DNA of 64,000 nucleotides from Mycobacterium aquaticum (lineage in GTDB: Bacteria > Actinomycetota > Actinomycetes > Mycobacteriales > Mycobacteriaceae), in contig NZ_MVHF01000043.1 of NCBI RefSeq assembly GCF_002086485.1, forward strand, positions 1 through 64,000. The letters are read 5' to 3'. Under the pieces are notes generated by a model that did no database searches, was not told the DNA's origin, and saw nothing but the letters and a program-made list of their open reading frames with translations. How positions within the stretch are numbered: position 1 is the stretch's first letter; every line of letters starts with the position of its first letter. Made by a program: the position numbers and the translations under genes. Of the stretch, positions 34,154-43,356 are shown piece after piece.

Positions 34154-35605
34154 TCACCGAACCACCTTGACAGCCCCGAGTTTCGGATCGGATGCGCTGA
34201 TCGGGTTCCCTGCATCGCGCAGCGCGCGCAGCACGTCGATGACCTCGCCGGTGAGCCGTTCGCCTGGCATGACCAGGGGTATGCCCGGCGGGTAGGGCGT
34301 GATCGCCTCCGCCGCAACCAGTCCGGTCGCATCGGTGAGCGCCACCGTGTCGGTTTGCGCGAAGAACGCCTCCCGTGGGGTCAGCACCGTGGGGCCTCGC
34401 AGCGCGAGCAGATCGGTGGTCAACGTGTCACTGCCGCCGGTGGTGTCAGCACGTCCGGCCCAGTCGGCAACCTCGGTGAACCCGGCGACCAGCCGATCCA
34501 TATCGGTATCGGTATTGCCGATGGTCGAGATGCACAGGACGTGGCCAGGGCCGCTCAGTTCCGGCTGCACCCCGTGCACGCGGTTGAGTCGCGCGACGAT
34601 GTCCTGTGCGTCGGCGGCCAGTCCCGTTGTGCCGATGAGCAGTTTGGTCTCATCGAGCTGATGAAAGCCGGTGCCCGCGCCGGACGCGTCCTCGGGGCGT
34701 AGCACCCGCAGGCCCGGTATCGCGGCCAGCCGGTCGCCTGCGTGCCGCGCCCGCTGCAGTGCGCGGCCCAACAGATCTCGGCCGTCGATCATCATCTGCC
34801 GACGGGCCAGATCGATCGAGGCCATGATGGCGAAATGCGGGGTGGTGGTCTGGATCAGCTGCAGTGCCCGTCGCGCCGTCGCCGGATCTATCGCATCTGG
34901 ATCGATGTGCAGGAGCGCGGCTTGGCTGAGGCCTGAGAGCACCTTGTGCACTGACTGCACGGTGGCCGCGGCACCGGATTGCTCGGCGGGCACCGGCAAT
35001 TCGGGGTGGAATGCGAAATGCGGCGAGTGCGCGCCGTCGACGAGGAGTCGAGCACCGAACCGCAGGCACAACTCTGACAGCGCGCTGATGTCGGCCGTGG
35101 TTCCGTAGTAGGTGGGGTGCAACATCCACAGTGCCGACGCGCCGCTCGCAGCGAGGGCGCGTTCGACCACGTGGGCGTCGAGCCCGTGGGCGATACCGAA
35201 CTGCGTGTCCCACCGCGGCTCGAGCCACACCGGCAGCGCGCCGACCTGCACCAGGCCGGCCAGCACCGACTTGTGTGCGTTGCGCTGCACCAGAACCGGC
35301 TCACCGGGACGCAGCGCGGACAATGCCACCGCGATGTTGCCGCTCGTCGAGCCCTGAACCAGGATGAAGCTCTGCCCGACACCCCACGCGTCGGCGACCA
35401 GTTGCTCGGCCTGCAGGATGGGCCCCTCCGGGCAGTGCAGTGTGTCGGTGTCGGGCAGGTTGTTGAGGTCAAGGGCTGCAATGTTTTCCCGGAACCAGGG
35501 GTCGAGCGTGCGGCCGCCCTTGTGGCCCGGACTGTAGAGCGGCGCCTGCTCCCGCTCGACGAATTCTCGGATTGCCTCGAACAACGGCGCCGCGGTGTGA
35601 TTCAC
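34154..35605 (-). CDS. PLP-dependent Orn/Lys/Arg decarboxylase-family enzyme
   Basis: A 483-residue fold-type I decarboxylase of the Bacillus SpeA/YaaO size class. Seen: APLYSPGHKGG at the N-terminus, GSTSGNIAVALSAL in the PLP phosphate region, LVDGAHSPHFAFHP with the PLP-contacting Asp, and SVHKVLSGLSQAA with the Schiff-base Lys. It probably decarboxylates a basic amino acid. The GTG 35605 overlaps the stop of the preceding amidohydrolase gene (GTGA), giving a firm start although the frame is open further upstream. It is the last gene of the five-gene minus-strand operon beginning at 40898. Confidence 0.85.
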   Translation of the reverse strand: MNHTAAPLFEAIREFVEREQAPLYSPGHKGGRTLDPWFRENIAALDLNNLPDTDTLHCPEGPILQAEQLVADAWGVGQSFILVQGSTSGNIAVALSALRPGEPVLVQRNAHKSVLAGLVQVGALPVWLEPRWDTQFGIAHGLDAHVVERALAASGASALWMLHPTYYGTTADISALSELCLRFGARLLVDGAHSPHFAFHPELPVPAEQSGAAATVQSVHKVLSGLSQAALLHIDPDAIDPATARRALQLIQTTTPHFAIMASIDLARRQMMIDGRDLLGRALQRARHAGDRLAAIPGLRVLRPEDASGAGTGFHQLDETKLLIGTTGLAADAQDIVARLNRVHGVQPELSGPGHVLCISTIGNTDTDMDRLVAGFTEVADWAGRADTTGGSDTLTTDLLALRGPTVLTPREAFFAQTDTVALTDATGLVAAEAITPYPPGIPLVMPGERLTGEVIDVLRALRDAGNPISASDPKLGAVKVVR

Positions 35606-36774
35606 AGTGAGTACACCCGGGCGGCGTTGTGCACCCCGATCATGTCGACGATTCTGATCGCATCGGCCTCGGCGCAGTCGCCTGACCGAATCCATTGGCC
35701 GAGAACCAGTCCCATGGCGCGGCGCCACAGCACCGAGCCCAGCAGATGCAGTTCGGGCGGGCCGAACGCGTCCGAGGAGAACAGTTGTTTGGCGAACGGG
35801 GCGGTCTCCATGGCCTCGGCGACCAGGCCGGTCGACCGGACGCCGAGATAGTTGATGCCAAGGCCCACATCGAAATTCACGTGGTCAAAGGCTTGCGCCA
35901 GATAACCGGACTGCCGGTGAAACGGATAGCAATGCAGCAGCAGCACCGGAACCGGTGTCATCGATCGCAGCAGCGGTAGCAGCAACATGGGATCGGTGCG
36001 GTGCAGATCAAGATCCCGGTCGCCGAAGCCGACGTGCACCTGGATCGGCAACCCGTGCGCGGCGGCCTCGTGCACGCCGAACGCGATCAGCACCGGGCTG
36101 TCCACGCGTTGCGACGGCCGGGCCGCCAGCGCCCGCGCATGCTCGATCACCTGGCCGTCGTCCGGTCGCGACCAGTCGATGTCGAATCCTGTGCGATAGG
36201 CCGCAATCGTCTTGGTGCCCACGGTATCCGGCGCTCCTGCCGCGGCCTGCAATGCGGCCCTGAAAGCGGCGGGAAACTCCTGCGCAGCGATGCCGGATTC
36301 GAGGAGATCCTCGGCGAGACGCTCCAATCGCAGGATCGATGACGACGGGCTGCCGCTGAGTTCGGTGAGCCGTTCGGGCGTCGCGATGAGGTCACCCTGG
36401 AAACCGGTGTCCACGACCCAGCGTTCGATGCCGGCGAGAGGCAACATGACCGCAGCGAGTTCGTCGGGGGTGAATTCGCTGCGCCGCTTCCAGTACTCGT
36501 CGGCGTCGGCGTGGGGCTGTAGCCCCAGCACCGGAGCGCACCAACGCCGGATGGACAGTCCCAGCGGCGAATCGAACTGGGTCATGAAATCCGGTATGGG
36601 ATCGGTGGATCCCTCATTGATCGACGCCTCGAAACCGGCCCGGTCGACGGGCTGGTTGAAGCTGCCGTGCACATGGTGGTCGATCAACCGGACCGTGCGC
36701 AGGTGTTCGGCGAGCGCGTCAGGTACTTCGGTCTGGACCCCGTCGAACACGTCCGCGAGTTCACCATCCGGCAT
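35602..36774 (-). CDS. amidohydrolase, FluG N-terminal-domain type
   Basis: A 390-residue amidohydrolase_2 protein. The metal-binding HxH is in VRLIDHHVHGSF, further His residues lie in LPIQVHVGFGD and VLLLHCYPFH, and the late Asp in LFSSDAFGPPEL. The closest known layout is the N-terminal half of fungal FluG and plant nodulin-6-like proteins, whose C-terminal half is a glutamine-synthetase domain; here the synthetase-like protein is the first gene of the same operon. The start overlaps the end of the aminotransferase gene by 14 bases. Substrate unknown; hydrolysis of a gamma-glutamyl amide or similar product is an inference. Confidence 0.82.
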   Translation of the reverse strand: MPDGELADVFDGVQTEVPDALAEHLRTVRLIDHHVHGSFNQPVDRAGFEASINEGSTDPIPDFMTQFDSPLGLSIRRWCAPVLGLQPHADADEYWKRRSEFTPDELAAVMLPLAGIERWVVDTGFQGDLIATPERLTELSGSPSSSILRLERLAEDLLESGIAAQEFPAAFRAALQAAAGAPDTVGTKTIAAYRTGFDIDWSRPDDGQVIEHARALAARPSQRVDSPVLIAFGVHEAAAHGLPIQVHVGFGDRDLDLHRTDPMLLLPLLRSMTPVPVLLLHCYPFHRQSGYLAQAFDHVNFDVGLGINYLGVRSTGLVAEAMETAPFAKQLFSSDAFGPPELHLLGSVLWRRAMGLVLGQWIRSGDCAEADAIRIVDMIGVHNAARVYSL

Positions 36775-38056
36775 AGCGTGCGACCTCCTGTGCGTCGACC
36801 TTCCCTGCGGCCGCGTCCGCGATTGCCGTCCCGATGATCTCGGCGCCGCGGGCCGCTTCGGCCTCGCTCAGTATCAGCGGTGGCGTGATCTCAAGAACGT
36901 TGCCGCCGACGTAGTACACCACCGCGCCCAACTCCCATGCGCGGTACACCACCTGCGCGGCGAGTCGCGGGTCGCGTTCCCCGGTGGCCGGATCGACCAG
37001 CTCCAGACCGATGGCCAACCCGCGCCCACGCACCTCGCCGATGGTGTCGGAATCCAATGCTCGCAACGCTTCCTGCAGTACCGCACCGACTTTCGCCGCG
37101 CGTTCGGGTAGCTGCTCGCCGACGATGGTGGCCAGCACCGCACGGCCCGCGGCGGTGCACACCGGATTGCCTGCGGTGGTGAGCAGCGCAGCGGCCGGCG
37201 GATTGTCGAGCAGTTCTGCGGGGCCCACGGCTGCCGACAGCGGCAGGCCGCCGCCGAGTACCTTGCCGAACGTCACGATGTCGGGCACCACGCCGTCGTG
37301 CTCGAACGCGTGCAGGGTACCCGGCCTGCCCAGCCCCATCTTGACCTCGTCGCAGATCATGGGCACGCCGTGGCGGCGACACACCTCGTGCAACCGGGCC
37401 AAGAAGCCGTCCGGTGGCACGACGAGGCCCCCGTCGGACAGGATGGGCTCCACGATCAGGCACGCGATGGAGCCGGTCGCCAAATGCCGTTCGGCGAGGG
37501 CAAGGCAGGCGGCGACGTCGGCGTCGATGCCGGCGGATGTGGGCCGGAAAGGGTTGGGATAGGGCAGGAACACGACGTCGGGGTCCGGCGCGGCACCGGC
37601 GTCGACGTGCACCCCGGACACGCCCATCGCGACTCCGACGCCGCCGTGGTAACTGTGCTCGAACGCGATCACGGTGTGGCGCCCGGTGGCGTGGCGGCAT
37701 GCGCGCAGCGCGACGTCGTTGGCGTCCGAACCGGCATGCCCCAGATAGACCCGCCGCTCACCGCTGCCGGGAACCAATGCGAGCAGGTCCTCGGCCAGAC
37801 CCACCGAGTCGGGATGCACGGCGGACAGTCCACCGGACCCGGGCGCGGTCCGCACGGCCCGGCTGACCGCCTCGGCGATCGCCGGATGCCCGTGTCCCAG
37901 ACCGCTGGCGGTCCAGGTCGCCGAAAGGTCCAGCAGCTCACGGCCGTCGGGGGCCACCAGGGTGCTGCCGTGACCGGAGACCACCTCCAGCGGGAAGAAC
38001 CTCAGCTTCTCGATACCGGCGATGACCGCTTCGTCGCGTTCGTAGAGCGTGCTCAC
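36761..38056 (-). CDS. class III pyridoxal-phosphate aminotransferase
   Basis: A 431-residue omega-aminotransferase (GABA/ornithine/acetylornithine type). Seen: GSTLVAPDGRELLDLSATW, HAGSDANDVALRACR, ICDEVKMGLGRPGTL with the PLP-contacting Asp, and VTFGKVLGGGLPL with the Schiff-base Lys. It would transfer the amino group of an amine or omega-amino acid to an oxo-acid. GTG 38056 overlaps the permease stop (GTGA). In the operon it sits between the permease and the amidohydrolase. A second class III aminotransferase enters the window at its right edge. Confidence 0.88.
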   Translation of the reverse strand: MSTLYERDEAVIAGIEKLRFFPLEVVSGHGSTLVAPDGRELLDLSATWTASGLGHGHPAIAEAVSRAVRTAPGSGGLSAVHPDSVGLAEDLLALVPGSGERRVYLGHAGSDANDVALRACRHATGRHTVIAFEHSYHGGVGVAMGVSGVHVDAGAAPDPDVVFLPYPNPFRPTSAGIDADVAACLALAERHLATGSIACLIVEPILSDGGLVVPPDGFLARLHEVCRRHGVPMICDEVKMGLGRPGTLHAFEHDGVVPDIVTFGKVLGGGLPLSAAVGPAELLDNPPAAALLTTAGNPVCTAAGRAVLATIVGEQLPERAAKVGAVLQEALRALDSDTIGEVRGRGLAIGLELVDPATGERDPRLAAQVVYRAWELGAVVYYVGGNVLEITPPLILSEAEAARGAEIIGTAIADAAAGKVDAQEVARYAGW

Positions 38057-39549
38057 TTGGCCTCCGCCTGTACCGGTGGGGTGAGATCCAGTTCGCGTGT
38101 CAGCGATTCACCCACCCGTTTCGCGATACCCGATGCGGCCAGGGCGATGACCAGGCCGACGGCACACCAATACAGGCCCAACAGTGGTGCGGCCAGCCAG
38201 GTTTCGGCGTCCTTGACGTTGAACCACAGCACCACCAGGATCACCACGGCACCCAGCAGCGGCAGTATGAGGCCTGGCGCCTTGCCTTGACCGCCGTGTA
38301 CGGCGACGAACTTGGGGGCACCGACGAACCATGCCGCGGCCACCTCAACCAGCAGGTAGCACACCATCAGACACACCGAACCGGCCACGGCGAACAGGAA
38401 ATACGTGTCGATGGCGGCGTTGCCCGTGCCCATCACCGGCCAGCCGGTCGCCCCGCAGATCAGGTCGACCACCAAGGCGAGGCCGACAACGAGCCAGGTG
38501 GCCCGGCGCGGACCCCCGGTGGCTTCGTGGATATGCGCGAGCGCCTTGGGGCCGAAGCCGTCGCGGCCGAACGCATACAGCATGCGGCCTGACGTCGCAG
38601 CTGTTGCCATGTGGCACCCGAACGCGGCGACCGTTGCTGTGAAGATGATGATCAGTGAGAACCACTGACCGATATAGCGACTACCCAAGTCGCCCAACGT
38701 GTTACCCGAACTCTGGAACGCCGCGAGCCCGGCCTCGTCGGTGCCGAACCCAATGACCTGAGCGAACATCACCACCACGAACAGCACACCGGTGAGGATC
38801 AGCGTGCCGGCCAGCGCTCGCGGAATGTTGCGGCCCGGGTTGTCGGTCTCTTCGCCCATCGAGGCACAGGCCTCGAAACCCGCCCAGGACAGGAAGGCGG
38901 CCACCACGCCGCTGAGCACCGCGGACGCGGACACACCGCCGGAGAAGGAGAACACGCTGAGGTCGAACCCGGTGGAATCGGCACCGCCGCGGGCGAATAT
39001 CGCGATCACGAGGATGATCATCGCCACGATGCCGACGCCTTCGATGCCGAGCAGAATCTTGGCCAACAATCTGATGTCGCGACCGGCCAGCGCGAACGAG
39101 ATGATCGCGCCCACCACCACGACCGCCATCCACGGAAGCTGATATGGGTGTTCGTTGCCCGGTTGCAGTTGTGCGACGAACGCATTCGTGAAGGCCGCCG
39201 TCAAAGCCAGTGTGCCGATGGAGAATCCGACGTACGCGCCGAGCATGGCGAATCCGGAGAAGAACCCGGCCCGCGGACCGACGGTGCCACCCACCAGTGC
39301 GTAGGCGGAACCGGCGTGATTGAGGTGCCGGGTCAGGCGCACGAAGCTGTAGCCGACCAGGGACACGCCGATCAGGCCGATGAGGAACACCAGTGGGATG
39401 GCCTTGCCCACGGTGGCGATGAGGCCCTGCCCATTGCCGGACATGGCCAGGGTGGGACCGACCGTCGCGACCGACAGTGCCAGCGCTACCCAGAACGGCA
39501 GGCGCCGGTGCGGTAGTTGATCGGTGTCATTGGTGGCGCTAGTGGTCAT
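38053..39549 (-). CDS. APC-superfamily amino acid/amine permease
   Basis: A 498-residue permease with 12 predicted helices. Seen: LALSVATVGPTLAMSGNGQG in helix 1 (the broken-helix motif of the family), GSAYALVGGTVGPRAGFFSG in helices 2-3, and SWAGFEACASMGEETDNPGR after helix 6. It is likely to import the amine or amino acid degraded by the operon. ATG 39549 follows GGGAGA; a long in-frame extension upstream is non-coding. Downstream it overlaps the aminotransferase by 4 bases. It is distinct from the second APC permease at 59685-61148. Confidence 0.87.
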   Translation of the reverse strand: MTTSATNDTDQLPHRRLPFWVALALSVATVGPTLAMSGNGQGLIATVGKAIPLVFLIGLIGVSLVGYSFVRLTRHLNHAGSAYALVGGTVGPRAGFFSGFAMLGAYVGFSIGTLALTAAFTNAFVAQLQPGNEHPYQLPWMAVVVVGAIISFALAGRDIRLLAKILLGIEGVGIVAMIILVIAIFARGGADSTGFDLSVFSFSGGVSASAVLSGVVAAFLSWAGFEACASMGEETDNPGRNIPRALAGTLILTGVLFVVVMFAQVIGFGTDEAGLAAFQSSGNTLGDLGSRYIGQWFSLIIIFTATVAAFGCHMATAATSGRMLYAFGRDGFGPKALAHIHEATGGPRRATWLVVGLALVVDLICGATGWPVMGTGNAAIDTYFLFAVAGSVCLMVCYLLVEVAAAWFVGAPKFVAVHGGQGKAPGLILPLLGAVVILVVLWFNVKDAETWLAAPLLGLYWCAVGLVIALAASGIAKRVGESLTRELDLTPPVQAEAK

Positions 39550-39587
39550 CGATGTCTCCCTTCCATTTTTGTGCTCCTCGCGTGCGG

Positions 39588-40898
39588 TCAACAGCTCCAG
39601 GCCAGACGCAGCGCCTGGCAGATCTCGGTTGGCGGCCGATCGCCGTAGGTGACCAACTCGTGGTTGCGCACGGCGGCAACACCTTCGATGACCGCAGGCG
39701 TCAGCAGCTCGGCAGCCACAGCGGAGGTCTGCAGAGTCTTGAGCACTGTGCGCTGGTCGGTGGGCAGTGGTTGAAGATCGGCTGTCTGCGCCGGATCGTC
39801 GGCGATCTCGGCGGGCAGTTGCAGGCCGAGGTCGATACCGCGCAGCGCGCTGCGCAGGAAGGCTGCCGCCGCGAGATACGGGTTGGCGCTGGGGTCGATG
39901 AGTTTCAGTTCGACATTGGCGCCGTGGGGATTTCCGGGTGTCGCGGCGATGAACCTGACCGCAGCCTCGCGGTTCTCCAAGCCCCAGCATTTGGCGGCCC
40001 CCGCCCAGTTGCCGGGCTTGAGCCGTGCAGCCGACAAAACCGAACCCGCGTACACGCCAAGGAGATCCGGCAAGGTGTCCAGAACTCCCGCGATCGCGGA
40101 CTGCCCCGCCTGCCGCATCCCGTGCGGGCCGTCGCCTCCGGACAGCAGGGGACCGGCGTCGTCGGCGAACGACAGGTGCAGGTGTGCGCCGTTGCCCGCC
40201 TCCCCGGCGAACGGTACGGGGGAGAACGAAATCTTCAGACCGTGGCGGGCTGCGGCCCGGCCGATCACGATCCGCGCCAGGATGACGGCGTCGGCTGCGG
40301 CCACCGGCGTCGTCGGCGCCAGCGCCACTTCGAGTTGGTCATGGCCGTACTCGGTGTGGAGCTGGTCGATGACCAAGCCGGCACGTTCGGCGCTCGTCAT
40401 GAGGTCGACCAGGAACGCGGAGCGGTCCAGGGATGTGCGCATGCCGTAGGGCGACCAAGGCTCGGCGGATGCGTGCTGCGTGTCCGGAGCCAGCATCGTG
40501 CACTCCAGCTCGGCGCCGATCTTTGCCGTCAAGCCTTGTGCGGCTGCCGCTTGTTCTGCGCGGGCCAGCAGCGTGCGGGTACACAACGGAGCCGGTTGGC
40601 CGTACTGGTCGTACAGGCTCGCGGGCGCCCAGGCCACGCCCTGTTCCACCACCTGCAGTTCGGTCGGATCGATCCGGATCCGCAGGTCCCCGACCACGCC
40701 GATGTCCGGTGTGAAGGCGATGCCGCTGTCGACGCAGAACACGCTCCACGAAGGTGAGACGCCCATGCCTGCGGACTGGAACGAGGAGAGGCGTCGCAGC
40801 GGCACGTACTTCGCGCGCGTCACCCCTGCGAGGTCGGTCAGCGATCCGGCGACGATCTCGACGCCGTCAGCGCGTAGGTCATCGATCTGCGGCGTCAT
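39588..40898 (-). CDS. glutamine synthetase-like gamma-glutamyl ligase
   Basis: A 436-residue GS-fold ATP-dependent ligase. The family signatures are present: AKIGAELECT and EYGHDQLEVALAP (metal ligands), FSPVPFAGEAGNGAHLHLSF (His-containing ATP region), ENREAAVRF and ELKLIDPSANPYLA. The N-terminal beta-grasp is short, and the protein belongs with GlnA3/PuuA-like ligases that join glutamate to amines rather than with housekeeping GlnA. ATG 40898 has AGGAGG 4 nt before it. It is the first gene of an operon with a permease, aminotransferase, amidohydrolase and decarboxylase. It is divergent from a class II amidotransferase gene. The amine partner is unknown. Confidence 0.86.
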   Translation of the reverse strand: MTPQIDDLRADGVEIVAGSLTDLAGVTRAKYVPLRRLSSFQSAGMGVSPSWSVFCVDSGIAFTPDIGVVGDLRIRIDPTELQVVEQGVAWAPASLYDQYGQPAPLCTRTLLARAEQAAAAQGLTAKIGAELECTMLAPDTQHASAEPWSPYGMRTSLDRSAFLVDLMTSAERAGLVIDQLHTEYGHDQLEVALAPTTPVAAADAVILARIVIGRAAARHGLKISFSPVPFAGEAGNGAHLHLSFADDAGPLLSGGDGPHGMRQAGQSAIAGVLDTLPDLLGVYAGSVLSAARLKPGNWAGAAKCWGLENREAAVRFIAATPGNPHGANVELKLIDPSANPYLAAAAFLRSALRGIDLGLQLPAEIADDPAQTADLQPLPTDQRTVLKTLQTSAVAAELLTPAVIEGVAAVRNHELVTYGDRPPTEICQALRLAWSC

Positions 40899-40948
40899 GG
40901 CTCCTCCTGGCTTCCCAAGTCTGCGAGCACGCTATGTCATAAATGTTT

Positions 40949-40964
40949 CATATTCTTTAATATG
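40949..40964. promoter_or_regulatory. AT-rich inverted repeat in divergent promoter region
   Basis: CATATT-CTTT-AATATG is a 6+6 bp inverted repeat inside a markedly AT-rich stretch (40935-41000) between the ligase operon and the amidotransferase/regulator pair. It is a good candidate for a shared operator, possibly for the RpiR protein two genes downstream, and for the promoters of both units. Confidence 0.5.
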
Positions 40965-41019
40965 AGCGCCAGAGGTTCGATTCATAAAATTTTTTCGAGT
41001 TCCAAGAGGGGTGGGTCTC

Positions 41020-41817
41020 ATGTGTCGCTTGCTCGGTGTCGTGTCGGCTGTACCGATCTCCGTCGCCGACGCGGTCGGCGCGCACGTGTTGAAGGACTTC
41101 GTCGCGCTCACCAAGGTGCACGGTGATGGTTGGGGCATCGCCCACGTCGACGAGCCGGGCGGCGAACCCCGAGTCGAGGTCTCGGCGGGCAGTGCGCTCG
41201 ACGACCCGGCCTTCAACGCGGCGGTGGAGGACCAGCGTCTGACGGCAGGCATGGTCCACCTGCGGTGGGCCACCAACGGCCTGGCCGTGCAACCGCAGAA
41301 CTCGCACCCGTTTGTCGTCGGCGGAGTTGCGATGGCGCACAACGGATCCATCAAACCGACCGGCCCGCTCGACGAGCTCGTCGAGCCGGGTATCGCCGCC
41401 TCGCTGCGCGGCACCACCGACAGCGAGCGGTACTTCGGGGTGATCCGCCAACATCGCCGGACCTCACCGGATCTGCCCGAGGCGGTGCGCCGCGCGGTGG
41501 CTCAGCTGCGCGCGCTGTATCCCGCCGCGAGTCTCAATGCGCTGGTGCTCGGCGAGGGGCAGTTGATCGCCGTACACGCGCACGCCCACAGTCAGCTGCC
41601 CGCCGAGGACATCGAGGAGATCACTGCGGCCGACCTGCCGACCGAGCATCTCGAGGACTACTTCGCGTTGCGGTGGGCCCGGGCCGGCGACGGCGCCCTG
41701 GTGGTGGGCTCGACCGGCTTCGGCGACCTGGACTGGCAACCGTTGCCTCCGGAGAGTGTCACCGCAATCTCGATGGCTGACCTGTCGATGAATTCGGTGC
41801 CGGTCATGGCAGATTGA
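41020..41817 (+). CDS. class II glutamine amidotransferase, EgtC/YafJ-like
   Basis: A 265-residue Ntn-hydrolase standing alone without a synthase domain. It begins MCRLLGVV, so the nucleophile Cys2 is exposed after Met removal; further family motifs are HGDGWGIAHVD, HLRWATNG and MAHNGSI with the oxyanion Asn-Gly. Stand-alone members include EgtC, which cleaves a gamma-glutamyl amide. ATG 41020 with GAGGGG upstream is chosen over a GTG three codons earlier because only it places Cys at position 2. It is transcribed away from the gamma-glutamyl-ligase-like operon and followed directly by its presumed regulator. Confidence 0.87.
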   Translation: MCRLLGVVSAVPISVADAVGAHVLKDFVALTKVHGDGWGIAHVDEPGGEPRVEVSAGSALDDPAFNAAVEDQRLTAGMVHLRWATNGLAVQPQNSHPFVVGGVAMAHNGSIKPTGPLDELVEPGIAASLRGTTDSERYFGVIRQHRRTSPDLPEAVRRAVAQLRALYPAASLNALVLGEGQLIAVHAHAHSQLPAEDIEEITAADLPTEHLEDYFALRWARAGDGALVVGSTGFGDLDWQPLPPESVTAISMADLSMNSVPVMAD

Positions 41818-41822
41818 GAACT

Positions 41823-42707
41823 GTGTCAGAGGACGCTGCGGAGACGGTGGCAAATGTCTCGACGACCGTGGAGGCCAGGGCCACCGCGGCGCTGCCCACG
41901 CTCAGCAAGGCTGAGCGCAGAGTGGGGCGCGCGTTGCTCGGCGACTATCCGAGCGCCGGGTTGGCCAGCGCAGCCCGGTTGGCCGAACGCGCCGAGGTGA
42001 GTCCGCCGACCGTGCTGCGGTTCGCCCAGTCCCTCGGCTACGACGGGTTCGCTGATCTGCAGGTGGCGTTGCGCGCAGAGCTCTCCGCGCGGTCGAACGG
42101 CCCGATCACCCGGCTGCCCGACGCTCCGGCCGCAGGCAGCCTGCTCGACCGGCTGCTGCAGCAGGGGCGTGCACAGAACGAGCGGGCCGAGCAGACGTTG
42201 GCGCTGCTCGCCGAACCCGCGCTGGAAGCCGCCGTCGCGCTGCTCGCCGACGCCGGACGAACCGTTTATCTGCACGGCGGCCGCTTCTCACATCTGCTGG
42301 CCCTGCACCTGGCCGCCCACCTCGAACAGCTGCGGCCGGGTATTCGCGTGCTGGGCGACCCGACCGGTGGAGATCTGGGTGCCCTGCTCGAACTCTCCCG
42401 CCACGACGTCGTCGTACTCTTCGACTATCACCGCTACCAGCGCAGCGCCGCCGAGTTGGCACAACGCGTGCACCGTGCAGGCGCGACCGTCCTGCTCGTC
42501 ACCGACGATCTGAGCTGCCCGGTGGCGCCGGACGCCGAGGTCGTGCTGGCCGCGTCGAGCACCGTGGGCACCACCTACCAGAGCATGGCGGCCGGATTTC
42601 TGCTGACCGAACTGCTGATCCCGTTGGTCATGGACGCGATCGGGGAGCCCGCGCGGACCCGGATGGCGCTGTGGGAGGAACAACGGCGCGCTGAGCTTCT
42701 GCCCTGA
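41823..42707 (+). CDS. MurR/RpiR-family regulator (HTH_6 + SIS domain)
   Basis: A 294-residue regulator. The N-terminal HTH is in LSKAERRVGRALLGDYPSAG and AERAEVSPPTVLRFAQSLGY; the C-terminal half is a SIS sugar-isomerase-like ligand domain (RTVYLHGGRFSHLLALHLA, DVVVLFDYHRY). Two starts are possible: TTG 41814, overlapping the amidotransferase stop, or GTG 41823 as used. It forms an operon with the amidotransferase and is a likely controller of the divergent amine operon. SIS-domain regulators usually bind phosphosugars, so a non-sugar ligand would be uncommon. Confidence 0.83.
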   Translation: MSEDAAETVANVSTTVEARATAALPTLSKAERRVGRALLGDYPSAGLASAARLAERAEVSPPTVLRFAQSLGYDGFADLQVALRAELSARSNGPITRLPDAPAAGSLLDRLLQQGRAQNERAEQTLALLAEPALEAAVALLADAGRTVYLHGGRFSHLLALHLAAHLEQLRPGIRVLGDPTGGDLGALLELSRHDVVVLFDYHRYQRSAAELAQRVHRAGATVLLVTDDLSCPVAPDAEVVLAASSTVGTTYQSMAAGFLLTELLIPLVMDAIGEPARTRMALWEEQRRAELLP

Positions 42708-42723
42708 CAGTTACCCTGATCGG

Positions 42724-43344
42724 ATGGCAGGTGGAACCAAACGGCTGCCGCGTGCCGTCCGAGAACAGCAGATGCTCGACGCCGCGGTCCAGATCTTCTC
42801 GGTCAACGGCTATCACGAGACGTCCATGGACGCGATCGCCGCGCAGGCCGAGATCTCCAAGCCGATGCTGTATCTCTACTACGGCTCCAAAGAAGAGCTG
42901 TTCGGGGCGTGCCTGAACCGAGAGCTGACCCGCTTTGTCGACGTGGTGCGTGGACAGATCGATTTCAGCCAGAGCCCGAAGGACCTGTTGCGCAACGCCG
43001 TACTGGCGTTCCTGACCTACATCGACGCCAACCGGGCCTCGTGGATGGTGCTCTACACCCAGGCCACCAGTTCGCAGGCGTTTGCTCACACGGTCCGCGA
43101 AGGCCGCGAGCGCATCATCGATCTGGTGGCCCGGCTGCTCAGCACCGGCACGCGTAACCCTGCGCCCGACAGTGACTTCGAGATGATGGCCGTCGCGCTG
43201 GTGGGCGCCGGCGAGGCCATCGCCACCCGGGTGAGCTCCGGCGACGCCGATGTCAACGAGGCCGCCGAGCTCATGATCAACCTGTTCTGGCGCGGCCTGA
43301 AAGGCAAGCCGTCGGAGGCCGGGTCTCAGTCGGCGGTCGGTTAG
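42724..43344 (+). CDS. TetR-family regulator (Rv0238-like)
   Basis: A 206-residue TetR regulator. The HTH reads MLDAAVQIFSVNGYHETSMD, then AAQAEISKPMLYLYYGSKEE; the helical ligand domain follows. Position after lpqI in the backbone and size match Rv0238. It starts 16 bp after the RpiR stop. Its target is unknown; the palindromic site between fabG4 and fadA2 about 11 kb away is one possibility, purely as a guess. Its 3' end is followed by the tandem palindromic repeats at 43357. Confidence 0.86.
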   Translation: MAGGTKRLPRAVREQQMLDAAVQIFSVNGYHETSMDAIAAQAEISKPMLYLYYGSKEELFGACLNRELTRFVDVVRGQIDFSQSPKDLLRNAVLAFLTYIDANRASWMVLYTQATSSQAFAHTVREGRERIIDLVARLLSTGTRNPAPDSDFEMMAVALVGAGEAIATRVSSGDADVNEAAELMINLFWRGLKGKPSEAGSQSAVG

Positions 43345-43356
43345 CGCGCACGCCAC

